NCBI RefSeq assembly: GCF_023242365.1
Contig: NZ_JALLIX010000030.1
Coordinates: 1-64,000 of the forward strand
Reading direction: 5' to 3'
Origin: Pseudomonas sp. MWU13-2100
Lineage (GTDB): Bacteria > Pseudomonadota > Gammaproteobacteria > Pseudomonadales > Pseudomonadaceae
Length of the DNA: 64,000 nt
In this document: in pieces, positions 17,820 through 26,083 of the stretch
Layout: each line of letters begins with the position of its first letter
Position numbering within the stretch: the stretch's first letter is position 1
Program-made: the position numbers and the translations under genes
The notes under the pieces: generated by a model
What the model was told of the DNA's origin: nothing
Databases searched by the model: none
The model's input: the letters and a program-made list of their open reading frames with translations, nothing else

Positions 17820-18740
17820 ATGCAGCAAGACTATTTGCCGGGCCTGCTGTCCTACCCGGAGAAGGCCATCATCCTCGCTGACAACGAAATGTTTATCCGC
17901 GCCCTCTCCGAACTGGGGCTCGACGCCGCCGTCGTCGACTCCACAGAACCGCTGCCGGCGCACAGCCTGGTGTTTTCCTTTACCCACCAGGGCGCCCGGC
18001 AATTCTATGAGCGCGCGGCCAGGACCCGGGACAAGCAAAGCATCCTCTGCCCGCTGCATGCTTTCGATTCGGGCCTGGACAATGCGCTGTACAGCCTGAT
18101 GCTGTTATTGCGCAGCGATTTCGCCGACTGCCTGCGGCGCCAGCGCGACTACCTCAAGCTGTTGAGCCGGCACCAACGTCTGCATCTGGCCGGCGAAGGT
18201 TCGCGGGCCGACGTCTGGTTGAAAAGCCGCTCGGCCCCTTACGTCACGACCCGCGACGAAATCAGCAACTCATTCGTGCTGTCCGTCTCGGAGTTGTTCG
18301 AAGTGCATTACGCGCATATGCGCCCGGACAGTCCCGATCTCTTTCAATTGAACGGTATCCTGCGCATCAGCGGCCTGCTGACGTCCCAGGGCCGCTGCAG
18401 GACGCCGCTGGCCAGCGGCGTCGACGAACAGTTGCTGGCGCTGACCCAACGTGTCGCCCGGCACCAGGCCTGGCTGCATATCGAATACAACCAGGTGCGC
18501 TCATTCAAGGTCGCCGGGCAGGAATATGCCGGCCTGCTGGCGCGGACCGCGGGCGACAGGGGGCTGTACCTGAGCGAGTTCGCCATCGGCGTCAACGACA
18601 CCATCGGGCCGAACATCAACTACAGCCACAACTCGCCGCTGAACGAAGGTGTCAGCGGCGTGCATGTGGGCCTGGGGGACGGCGCCAGCGGTTATCACAT
18701 CGACTTCCTGAGTCCAGGGGTCGAGGTGCACCCGGGATGA
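17820..18740 (+). CDS. Unrecognised 306-residue protein, possibly M29/NicX-like fold
   Basis: I do not recognise a named family. The start at 17820 (MQQDYLPGLLSYP) has GGGAG six bases upstream. No signal peptide or membrane segment is seen. The N-terminal ~100 residues look Rossmann-like (KAIILADNEMFIRALSELG, then SLVFSFTHQGARQFYERA). The C-terminal third has LSEFAIGVNDTIGP, then NEGVSGVHVGLG and GYHIDFL. This resembles the layout of M29-type aminopeptidases and NicX-like dioxygenases, where Glu and His-x-Asp residues sit near a metal site. That is a remote, by-eye resemblance. It stands alone between pip (divergent) and hutG (convergent), so context gives no function. Confidence 0.7.
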   Translation: MQQDYLPGLLSYPEKAIILADNEMFIRALSELGLDAAVVDSTEPLPAHSLVFSFTHQGARQFYERAARTRDKQSILCPLHAFDSGLDNALYSLMLLLRSDFADCLRRQRDYLKLLSRHQRLHLAGEGSRADVWLKSRSAPYVTTRDEISNSFVLSVSELFEVHYAHMRPDSPDLFQLNGILRISGLLTSQGRCRTPLASGVDEQLLALTQRVARHQAWLHIEYNQVRSFKVAGQEYAGLLARTAGDRGLYLSEFAIGVNDTIGPNINYSHNSPLNEGVSGVHVGLGDGASGYHIDFLSPGVEVHPG

Positions 18741-18748
18741 CACCAACC

Positions 18749-18832
18749 TGTAGGCGCTGGGTTGCCAGCGATGAGGCCCGCAACGACGGTGCAAGCCTCA
18801 AGGGCACCATCGCCGGCAAGCCGACTCCCACA
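18749..18832. repeat. REP-type element, second family
   Basis: Degenerate inverted pair of the GGCTTGCCGGCGATGAGGCC type (here GGGTTGCCAGCGATGAGGCC ... CATCGCCGGCAAGCCGACTC) between the unknown gene and hutG. This family also occurs near 60.2 and 61.8 kb. Confidence 0.7.
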
Positions 18833-18871
18833 AGGATCGCCTTACACCCCAAAGGCCATGTAACCGGGGTT

Positions 18872-19675
18872 TCAGCGCCCGTAGTGCTCGCGGCCCCAGG
18901 CCAGCAGGCCTTGCAGCAGCTCCTTGAGCACCACCCGGGTCGGTTCCGCCAGGTCGCTGCGGTAGTTGAACGGTTCAAACTCTTCCATATAGGTGCACTG
19001 CCCCAGTTCGAGCTGCACCGCGTGGATGTCCTGCGCCGGGTCACCATAGTGACGGGTGATATGCCCGCCCTTGAAGCGCCCGTTCAGCACATGGCTGTAG
19101 GCCAGATGCCCGGCGCAGATGCCTTCCAGGCGCGCCGCCAGTAGCGGGTCGCAGCTGGCGCCATTGAAGGTACCCAGATTGAAGTCCGGCAGCTTGCCGT
19201 CGAACAGGTGCGGGATCACCGAGCGGATCGAGTGGGCGTCGAACAGCAAGGCATAGCCGAACTCGGCCTTGAGCCGCGCCAGCTCCTGTTGCAGGGTCTG
19301 GTGATACGGCGTCCAGATCTGCTCCAGGTAGCTGGCCCGCTCCGCAGCCGACGGCACCTGGCCCTCGACGAACAACGGCACGCCATCGAACAGGGTCGCC
19401 GGGTACAGGCCGGTGGTCGCACCGACATACAGCGGCTTGTCGTCGGACGGCCGGTTCAGGTCGATGACAAACCGCGAATAACCGGCCGCCAGGGTACTGG
19501 CGCCCAGCTCGGCGGCAAAATCATAGAGTCGCGGGATGTGCCAGTCGGTATCCGGCAGGCTTTGCGCTTCAGGGATCAACCCGGCCTTGACCGCCGGGGT
19601 CAGTTGCAGACCGGCATGGGGCATGCTGATCAACAGCGGCACGCGACCTTGTTTGAAACTCAGAACGTTATCCAC
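18872..19675 (-). CDS. hutG: N-formylglutamate deformylase HutG
   Basis: Last step of the five-step histidine route: N-formylglutamate to glutamate plus formate (267 residues). The FGase-type fold is shown by PLLISMPHAGLQL, the VIDLNRPSDDKPLY segment and LLFDAHSIRSVIPH. The start is a GTG at 19675 (VDNVLSFKQG) eight bases from AGGAG; no ATG fits. It lies 11 bases after hutI and ends the hutU-to-hutG run. Together with hutF it shows that this organism uses the formylglutamate branch and not formimidoylglutamase. Confidence 0.95.
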   Translation of the reverse strand: MDNVLSFKQGRVPLLISMPHAGLQLTPAVKAGLIPEAQSLPDTDWHIPRLYDFAAELGASTLAAGYSRFVIDLNRPSDDKPLYVGATTGLYPATLFDGVPLFVEGQVPSAAERASYLEQIWTPYHQTLQQELARLKAEFGYALLFDAHSIRSVIPHLFDGKLPDFNLGTFNGASCDPLLAARLEGICAGHLAYSHVLNGRFKGGHITRHYGDPAQDIHAVQLELGQCTYMEEFEPFNYRSDLAEPTRVVLKELLQGLLAWGREHYGR

Positions 19676-19686
19676 AGGACAATCTC

Positions 19687-20892
19687 CTAGATCAGTACTT
19701 CGACACCATGGCGCACCACGCGCTTGCTCAGGTCACCACCCAGCCAGTAGGCCAGGTCCGCCGGCCGCTCGATCTGCCAGGCGACGAAGTCCGCGACCTT
19801 GCCGATCTCCAGCGAACCGTGGGTGGCGCCCATGCCCAGCGCGGTGGCGGCATGCTGGGTGACACCGGCCAGGGCTTCTTCCGGGGTCATGCGGAACAGG
19901 GTGCAGGCCATGTTCAACATCAGCCGCAGGGACAGTGCTGGCGAGGTGCCGGGGTTGAGGTCGCTGGCGATGGCCATCTTCACCCCGTGCTTGCGCAGGG
20001 CATCCATCGGCGGCAACCGGGTTTCGCGCAAAAAGTAGAATGCCCCGGGCAGCAGCACCGCAACGGTACCGGCGGCGGCCATGGCGATGGCATCCTCTTC
20101 GGTCATGAATTCCAGGTGGTCCGCCGACAGCGCCTGGTAACGCGCCGCCAGGCTCGAACCGTGTAGCGATGAAAGCTGCTCGGCATGCAGCTTGACCGGC
20201 AAGCCCAGTTGCTGCGCAACCTTGAACACTCGCTCGACCTGGGCCGGGGAAAACGCCAGGTATTCACAGAAGGCATCCACCGCATCCACCAGGCCTTCGG
20301 CGGCCAGGGCTGGGAGCATCTCGGCGCAGATATGCTCGATATAGTCATCGGCGCGCCCGCTATATTCCGGCGGCAAGGCATGGGCCGCCAGGCAGGTGCT
20401 GCGCACACTGACCGGAAGCTCGGCGCCGAGGCGGCGAATCACCTTGAGGATCTTGCGTTCGCTGTCCAGGTCCAGGCCATAGCCGGACTTGATCTCGACG
20501 CTGGTCACACCGTCGCGCAGCAGGCAGCTCAGGCGTTGCCGGGCACTGGCGAACAGCTCGTCCTCGCTGGCGGCACGGGTCGCCCGCACGGTGCTGGCAA
20601 TCCCGCCACCGGCGGCGGCGATTTCGGCATAACTCACACCCTGCAGGCGCTGCTCGAACTCACCGCTGCGGTTGCCGCCGAACACCGTGTGGGTGTGGCA
20701 ATCGATCAACCCCGGCGTGACCCAGGCCCCTTCCAAGTCATTGATCTGTGGATAATCCGCCGCCGGCAGTTCGGCCCGCGGGCCGATCCACTCGATCGTC
20801 GACGCCACGGTCACGATGGCGGCATCCTCGATGATCGAGTAGCTGCCTTGCGCCATGCTTGCAACGTGACAGTTCTGCCAAAGCGTTTTCAT
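19687..20892 (-). CDS. hutI: Imidazolonepropionase HutI
   Basis: Amidohydrolase that opens imidazolone propionate to formimidoylglutamate (401 residues). The metal motif is CHTHTVFGGNR, and KSGYGLDLDSERKIL and KLHAEQLSSLHG are conserved in the family. The metal-ligand Asp lies in ASDLNPGTSP. It is 20 bases after the upstream permease gene and 11 bases before hutG, so the three are one unit. Confidence 0.97.
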   Translation of the reverse strand: MKTLWQNCHVASMAQGSYSIIEDAAIVTVASTIEWIGPRAELPAADYPQINDLEGAWVTPGLIDCHTHTVFGGNRSGEFEQRLQGVSYAEIAAAGGGIASTVRATRAASEDELFASARQRLSCLLRDGVTSVEIKSGYGLDLDSERKILKVIRRLGAELPVSVRSTCLAAHALPPEYSGRADDYIEHICAEMLPALAAEGLVDAVDAFCEYLAFSPAQVERVFKVAQQLGLPVKLHAEQLSSLHGSSLAARYQALSADHLEFMTEEDAIAMAAAGTVAVLLPGAFYFLRETRLPPMDALRKHGVKMAIASDLNPGTSPALSLRLMLNMACTLFRMTPEEALAGVTQHAATALGMGATHGSLEIGKVADFVAWQIERPADLAYWLGGDLSKRVVRHGVEVLI

Positions 20893-20912
20893 CCGGGGCC
20901 TCCGTTAGGTTA

Positions 20913-22319
20913 TCAATGAGACAAAGCAGGTTCTTGCTCGGTGCGCGCGACCTGGACCGCCGTCGGCTTGACCCAGACCTGGTAGGCCAGCACCAGCAGG
21001 CCGATCCAGATCGCACCGACGATCAGCGCCGGCCGGGTGTCGGGGAAATAGCCCAGAACGCCGAAGATAAACACCATGAAGGCAATCGCCGCCATCGGCG
21101 CATAGGGCCAGAACGGTACCGGGAATTTCAGTTGCGCGGCCTCTGCACGGCTCATGGAACGACGCATGGCTACCTGGGTGATCAGGATCATGATCCACAC
21201 CCACACGGTAGCGAAGGTGGCGATGGAAGCGATCAGCAGGAACACGTCTTCCGGGATCAGGTAGTTGAGCAGCACGCCCAGCAGCAGCGCGGCGGCCATG
21301 ACCAGCACGGTCATCCACGGCACCCCGGCGCGGGACAGCTTGGCGAAGCCTTTGGGCGCATGGCCTTGCTGGGCCAGGCCGTACATCATGCGCCCGGCGC
21401 CGAAAATATCACTGTTGATGGCGGAGATCGCCGCCGAGATCACCACGATATTGAGGATAGTCGCCGCCGAGCCGATCCCCAGGTTCTGGAAGATCTGCAC
21501 GAACGGACTGCCCTGGTTGCCGATCTGCTGCCACGGGTAGAGGGACATCAGCACGAACAGGGTCAGCACGTAGAACAGCAGGATACGCAGCGGCACCGCG
21601 TTGATCGCCTTGGGGATCACCCGTTGCGGGTCCTGGGCCTCACCAGCGGTGACGCCGATGATCTCGATGCCGCCGAAGGCGAACATGACCACCGCGAACG
21701 AGGCGATCATCCCGGCCGCGCCGTTGGGCATGAAGCCGCCGTTGCTCCAGAGGTTGCCGATGCCGACGCTCGCCGAGGGCGTGGCCGTGCTGATGCCGAA
21801 GAACAGGATGCCGAAACCGCCGAGGATCATCGCGACAATGGCACTGACCTTGAGCAACGACAGCCAGAACTCCATTTCACCGAAGACCTTGACGGTGCAC
21901 AGGTTCAGGGCGCCGATGAAGAAGACGACGCCGAGGACCCAGATCCAGCGATCGACGTCGGGAAACCAGAAGCCCATATAGATGCCGAAGGCGGTGACAT
22001 CGGCCAGGCCGACGATAACCATCTCGAACGCATAGGTCCAACCGAGGATAAAACCGGAACGGGGACCGATGTAGGTGCTGGCGTAGTGGCCGAAGGAGCC
22101 TGCGACCGGATCGTGCACGGCCATTTCGCCAAGAGCGCGCATGACCATGAACACCGCGGCGCCGCCGATCAGGTAGGCCAGCAGCACGGCCGGACCGGCC
22201 ATCTGGATCGCCGAGGCGGAACCGTAGAACAGCCCGGTGCCGATAGCGGACCCCAGGGCCATGAAGCGAATATGTCGGGCCGAAAGCCCGCGTTTCAAAC
22301 CTTTGACTTGCTGTTGCAT
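20913..22319 (-). CDS. hutT: APC-family amino acid permease, probable histidine transporter HutT
   Basis: Proton-coupled amino acid permease with 12 predicted membrane segments (468 residues), starting MQQQVKGLKRGLSARHIRF and carrying the APC signature ALGSAIGTGLFYGSA. Its position between hutH and hutI matches the histidine permease (hutTh) of P. fluorescens SBW25. Specificity is inferred from context, since sequence alone also fits proline or aromatic permeases (ProY/AroP). AAGGA precedes the start by six bases. Confidence 0.88.
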   Translation of the reverse strand: MQQQVKGLKRGLSARHIRFMALGSAIGTGLFYGSASAIQMAGPAVLLAYLIGGAAVFMVMRALGEMAVHDPVAGSFGHYASTYIGPRSGFILGWTYAFEMVIVGLADVTAFGIYMGFWFPDVDRWIWVLGVVFFIGALNLCTVKVFGEMEFWLSLLKVSAIVAMILGGFGILFFGISTATPSASVGIGNLWSNGGFMPNGAAGMIASFAVVMFAFGGIEIIGVTAGEAQDPQRVIPKAINAVPLRILLFYVLTLFVLMSLYPWQQIGNQGSPFVQIFQNLGIGSAATILNIVVISAAISAINSDIFGAGRMMYGLAQQGHAPKGFAKLSRAGVPWMTVLVMAAALLLGVLLNYLIPEDVFLLIASIATFATVWVWIMILITQVAMRRSMSRAEAAQLKFPVPFWPYAPMAAIAFMVFIFGVLGYFPDTRPALIVGAIWIGLLVLAYQVWVKPTAVQVARTEQEPALSH

Positions 22320-22496
22320 TGCTCGTCCTTAATTATTCTTATCGGTAAAACTCGATGAGAATCAGACTGATGGCGAGTGTCTTGCGGCCACCCGGCCGCA
22401 AAAGGGGTCGCAGAGTACCCAACCCGGCACGCGCAGGCAAAACGCATCTGCCGGGTGGTGCCTCCCGGAGCGAACACCCCTGCCAAGCCGATCGCC

Positions 22497-22642
22497 GAAC
22501 CTGTGGGAGCGGAGCTTGCCCGCGAAGCTTTTAGCGATCTCGCGAGCCCCTTCGCGGGCGCAGAACCTGTGGGAGCGGAGCTTGCCCGCGAAGCTTTTAG
22601 CGATCTCGCGGGCCCCTTCGCGGGCAAGCTCCGCTCCCACAC
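22497..22642. repeat. Duplicated REP unit, 66-bp period
   Basis: Two nearly identical 66-base units begin GAACCTGTGGGAGCGGAGCT at 22497 and 22563. Each carries the forward REP arm, CTTTTAGCGATCTCGCG and the reverse arm core TTCGCGGGC; the second unit is completed by AAGCTCCGCTCCCAC. The whole 22320-22719 gap between hutT and hutH holds no gene, only this element, a spacer and the probable 3' end of hutH. Confidence 0.92.
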
Positions 22643-22719
22643 AAGCTCCGTTCCTACACAAGCAGCATTCCACAGGGCAGTTATGCGTTCCTCGCCCCCA
22701 GTCTGTTCTCAGGCAACGC

Positions 22720-24252
22720 TTACAGGCTTGGCAGCAACTTCGCCGGGACCAGCGCATTCAGGCAACGGGAAGCCAGTAACTCACTGGCCGCCTCGATATC
22801 CGGCGCGAAGAAACGGTCCTTCTCGTAATACGCCACCTGCTCGCGCAAGGTCGCCCGTGCGGTTTCCAGGGTTGGCGAGGTTTTCAGGCCATTGCGCAGG
22901 TCCAGCCCCTGGCAAGCCGCCAGCCATTCCACAGCCAGAATTCCACGGGTGTTTTCAGCCATTTCCCACAGACGCTTGCCAGCCGCCGGCGCCATCGACA
23001 CATGGTCTTCCTGGTTGGCGGAGGTCGGCAGGCTGTCGACGCTATGTGGGTGCGCCAGGGCCTTGTTTTCGCTGGCCAGGGCCGCGGCGGTCACCTGGGC
23101 GATCATGAAGCCGGAGTTGACGCCGCCATTGGCCACCAGGAACGGCGGCAGTTGCGACATGTGCTTGTCCATCATCAGCGAGATGCGACGCTCGCTCAGG
23201 GAACCGATTTCGGCAATCGCCAACGCCAGGTTGTCGGCGGCCATGGCCACCGGCTCGGCGTGGAAGTTGCCGCCCGAGATCACATCGCCTTCGGCAGCGA
23301 ACACCAGCGGGTTGTCGGACACCGCGTTGGCTTCGATCACCAGCACTTCGGCGGCCTGGCGGAACTGGGTCAGGCAGGCGCCCATGACCTGTGGCTGGCA
23401 GCGCAGGGAGTACGGGTCCTGGACCTTCTCGCAGTTCTCGTGGGAGTCGGACACTTCGCTGCGCTCGCCCAACAGATGGCGATAGGCGGCAGCGGCATCG
23501 ATCTGGCCATGTTGCCCACGGGCGGCATGGATCCGCGGGTCGAACGGCGAACGCGAACCCAATACCGCTTCAACGGTCAGCGCACCGCTGACCAGGGCGC
23601 CGGCGAACAGGTCCTCGCCTTCGAACAAACCACGCAGGGCATAGGCGGTGGACACCTGGGTACCGTTGAGCAGCGCCAGGCCTTCCTTCGCGGCCAGGGT
23701 CAGCGGTTGCAGGCCGGCCTGTTTCAGCGCGGCGTGGGCGTCCAGCCATTCGCCCTTGTAGCGGGCCTTGCCTTCACCCAGCAACACCAGGGACATATGG
23801 GCCAGCGGCGCGAGGTCGCCGGAAGCACCGACCGAACCTTTCAGCGGAATGTGCGGATAGACCTCGGCATTGATCAGGGCGATCAGCGCGTCGATCACCT
23901 GGCGGCGAATCCCGGAGAAACCACGGCTCAGGCTGTTGACCTTGAGCACCATGATCAGCCGTACCAGATCATCGCTGATCGGCACGCCGACACCGGCGGC
24001 ATGGGACAGCACCAGGGAGCGCTGGAGGTTTTCCAGGTCTTCGCTGGCGATCCGGGTCGAGGCCAGCAGGCCGAAACCGGTGTTGATGCCGTAGGCGGTG
24101 CGATTCTCGGCGAGGATCTGCTCGACGCAGGCCACACTGGCTTCGATCTGTGCCGAGGCACTGTGGTCGAGGGTCAGTTTCACCGGCTGCTGATAGATGG
24201 CGCGCAGTTGGGCCAGGCTCAGTTGGCCGGGAATCAGGTTCAAAGCGGTCAC
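22720..24252 (-). CDS. hutH: Histidine ammonia-lyase HutH (catalytically complete)
   Basis: First step of histidine degradation: histidine to urocanate plus ammonia, using the MIO prosthetic group. The MIO-forming Ala-Ser-Gly is intact in GSVGASGDLAPLAHM (residues 143-145 counting the initiator). Other active-site residues are present: Tyr54 in AYGINTGFG, His84 in LSHAAG, Asn in LLNGTQVS, Gln in RCQPQVMG and Glu in NQEDHVS. I chose GTG at 24252, giving (M)TALNLIPG and 510 residues, the length I recall for P. putida HutH. GGAG is seven bases from this GTG but only one base from the ATG at 24258. It corresponds to hutH2 of SBW25 by position. Confidence 0.96.
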   Translation of the reverse strand: MTALNLIPGQLSLAQLRAIYQQPVKLTLDHSASAQIEASVACVEQILAENRTAYGINTGFGLLASTRIASEDLENLQRSLVLSHAAGVGVPISDDLVRLIMVLKVNSLSRGFSGIRRQVIDALIALINAEVYPHIPLKGSVGASGDLAPLAHMSLVLLGEGKARYKGEWLDAHAALKQAGLQPLTLAAKEGLALLNGTQVSTAYALRGLFEGEDLFAGALVSGALTVEAVLGSRSPFDPRIHAARGQHGQIDAAAAYRHLLGERSEVSDSHENCEKVQDPYSLRCQPQVMGACLTQFRQAAEVLVIEANAVSDNPLVFAAEGDVISGGNFHAEPVAMAADNLALAIAEIGSLSERRISLMMDKHMSQLPPFLVANGGVNSGFMIAQVTAAALASENKALAHPHSVDSLPTSANQEDHVSMAPAAGKRLWEMAENTRGILAVEWLAACQGLDLRNGLKTSPTLETARATLREQVAYYEKDRFFAPDIEAASELLASRCLNALVPAKLLPSL

Positions 24253-24314
24253 ATTCATGCTCCTTTTGAGAGTTTTATTAACTACCAGACGCTCCGGAAG
24301 CTTCCGTTATCCGT

Positions 24315-24341
24315 CGCCGCCGGCTTTTTGAGCCGGTGGCG
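24315..24341 (-). other. Stable hairpin between the two lyase genes
   Basis: Stem CGCCGCCGGCT / AGCCGGTGGCG with one mismatch and a short T-rich loop, in the 115-base gap before hutH. No T-run follows on the - strand, so it is more likely a processing or attenuation point in the hut message than a full terminator. Confidence 0.55.
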
Positions 24342-24367
24342 CCTTGGCACGCTGGTTATTCGTGGAA

Positions 24368-25891
24368 TCAGTGCAGATCGGGAAACCTGCGCTGGATCAA
24401 TAGGGGGTCCTTGAGCAGGCTCGCCGCGCTGGCGATATCCGGCGCCAGCCAGCGGTCCTGGTCGTAGGCCGGGACGCGCTCGCGCAGCAGTTTCCAGGCG
24501 CGCTCGGTGCCGGCGCCGAAGCGCTGCGCCTTGAGGAATTCAAAAGCCTGGGCCGCCAGCAGGTATTCGATGGCGAGGATCTGCGTGCAGTTTTCCAGGG
24601 CCCGGTGCAATTTCAGCGCGGCGTTGGTGCCCAGGCTCAGGTGGTCTTCCTGCAGGCCCGAGGTGACGTAATTGTCGAGCACCGCCGGCTGCGCCAACTG
24701 GCGGTTTTCCGCACAAAGGGACGCGGCGACGTACTGCACGATCATCATCCCGGAGTTGACCCCGGGGTTGCTCACCAGGAAAGCCGGCAGGCCGCTGACA
24801 TGGGGGTTGATCAGGCGGTCGAGGCGGCGCTCGGCAATCGAACCGATTTCCGCCATGGCGATCGCCAGCAGGTCCGCTGCCAGGGCCACCGACTGACCAT
24901 GGGGGTTGGCCTGGGACATCACCCGGTAATGGTCCGGCGTCCCCAACAGCAGCGGGTTGTCGGTGCAACCGTTGAGTTCGATTTCGATCTGCCGGGTGGC
25001 ATGGTCCAACTGGTCGCGGGCGGCACCGTGTACTTGTGGGATCGAACGCAGGCTGAGGGCGTCCTGGGTACGAATACCCAGGCTGGCGGCGATCACTTCG
25101 CTGCCGTCGAGCAGGCCGCGCAGGTTGTTGCCGACCTGCTGCATGCCGGGGTGAGGCTTGAGCGCGATGATTTCCGCATCGAACGCGGCGATCTGCCCAC
25201 GCTGAGCCTCGAAGCTCATGGCACCGACCACATCGGCCCATTGCACCAGGCGGGTCGCGTCAGCCAAGGCCAGGCAGCTCAGGCCAGTCATGCACGGCGT
25301 GCCGTTGACCAGGCAGAGACCGTCCTTGGCGCCCAGTTGCACCGGTTGCAGGCCTTCGGCGGCCAGCGCCTGTTGCGCCGGGACGATCTGCCCGCGATAG
25401 CTCACCTGGCCGACACCGAGCAAGGCGATGCCGATATGAGCCATATGAGTCAGGTAACCCACCGAGCCCTGGGCCGGCACTTGCGGGGTGATACCGCGGT
25501 TGAGCAGCGCCAGCAGGGCTTCGACCACCTGGCGGTGCAGGCCGGATTTGCCATGGCTGTAGTTGACGATGGCGGCGCAGATAATCGCCCGGGTCTGTTC
25601 GTCGGGCAGCGCTGGGCCGACACCGCAGGCATGGCTGAGCAGGGTATTGCGCGACAGTTGGCTGAGCTGTTCGCCGGACAGCGAGACATTGCACAGCGCA
25701 CCGAGGCCGGTGTTCACGCCATAGGCGCGCTCGCCGCTGACGACGATGCGCTGGACGATGGCCTGGGCATTGTCGATCCGCGCCCAGGTCTGGGGCGACA
25801 ATTCGAGCGGCGCGCCGTGACGGGCCACCGCAACCACATCCTGCCAGCGCAAGGGGGCGTCGGCGATAACGATTTTTTCAGCCTGGGACAT
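24368..25891 (-). CDS. hutH1: HAL/PAL-family lyase homologue lacking the MIO triad (HutH1 type)
   Basis: A 507-residue paralogue of HutH. Where HutH reads GSVGASGDLAPLAHM, this protein reads QGSVGYLTHMAHIGIALLG. Aligning on both sides gives an exact three-residue deletion of Ala-Ser-Gly, the residues that cyclise to MIO. Tyr (AYGVNTGLG), His (LLSHACGVG), Asn (LVNGTPC) and Glu (GLQEDHLS) of the active site remain, but Gln of RCQPQ is Ile (RSIPQV). Classical ammonia-lyase chemistry is therefore doubtful; binding, a different reaction or a regulatory role are options. In SBW25 the gene in this position (hutH1) is reported as dispensable for growth on histidine. Start at 25891, six bases from GAGG. 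Confidence 0.9.
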   Translation of the reverse strand: MSQAEKIVIADAPLRWQDVVAVARHGAPLELSPQTWARIDNAQAIVQRIVVSGERAYGVNTGLGALCNVSLSGEQLSQLSRNTLLSHACGVGPALPDEQTRAIICAAIVNYSHGKSGLHRQVVEALLALLNRGITPQVPAQGSVGYLTHMAHIGIALLGVGQVSYRGQIVPAQQALAAEGLQPVQLGAKDGLCLVNGTPCMTGLSCLALADATRLVQWADVVGAMSFEAQRGQIAAFDAEIIALKPHPGMQQVGNNLRGLLDGSEVIAASLGIRTQDALSLRSIPQVHGAARDQLDHATRQIEIELNGCTDNPLLLGTPDHYRVMSQANPHGQSVALAADLLAIAMAEIGSIAERRLDRLINPHVSGLPAFLVSNPGVNSGMMIVQYVAASLCAENRQLAQPAVLDNYVTSGLQEDHLSLGTNAALKLHRALENCTQILAIEYLLAAQAFEFLKAQRFGAGTERAWKLLRERVPAYDQDRWLAPDIASAASLLKDPLLIQRRFPDLH

Positions 25892-25940
25892 CTTCAACCT
25901 CATCTGTACAACCTGAATATTGATGCAGCCTTATCGCCGC

Positions 25941-26058
25941 CTTCGCGGGCAAGCTCCGCTCCCACAGGTTTTTCAGTCGTACGCAAGACTCGGGCACGAC
26001 TCAAATCTGGTGTGGGAGCGGAGCTTGTCGGATCGCCGCACCGCCGCGAAGAGGCCCG
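25941..26058. repeat. Two REP arms, separated
   Basis: A reverse arm (CTTCGCGGGCAAGCTCCGCT CCCACAG) at 25941-25967 and a forward arm from 26011 whose middle has diverged (GAGCTTGTCGGATCGCCGCA). The gap between hutV and hutH1 is otherwise empty. Confidence 0.8.
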
Positions 26059-26083
26059 CCCAGCCACCACACCCCTCACCGGC

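Noticed and set aside
24253..24258. ATG start for hutH two codons upstream of the chosen GTG
   Set aside because: The ribosome site would be only one base from this ATG but seven from the GTG, and the GTG start gives the recalled P. putida N-terminus and length.
24368..25891. hutH1 as a frameshifted pseudogene
   Set aside because: The frame is open for 507 codons, the deletion is exactly three codons, and the flanking motifs are preserved, so it looks functional though changed.
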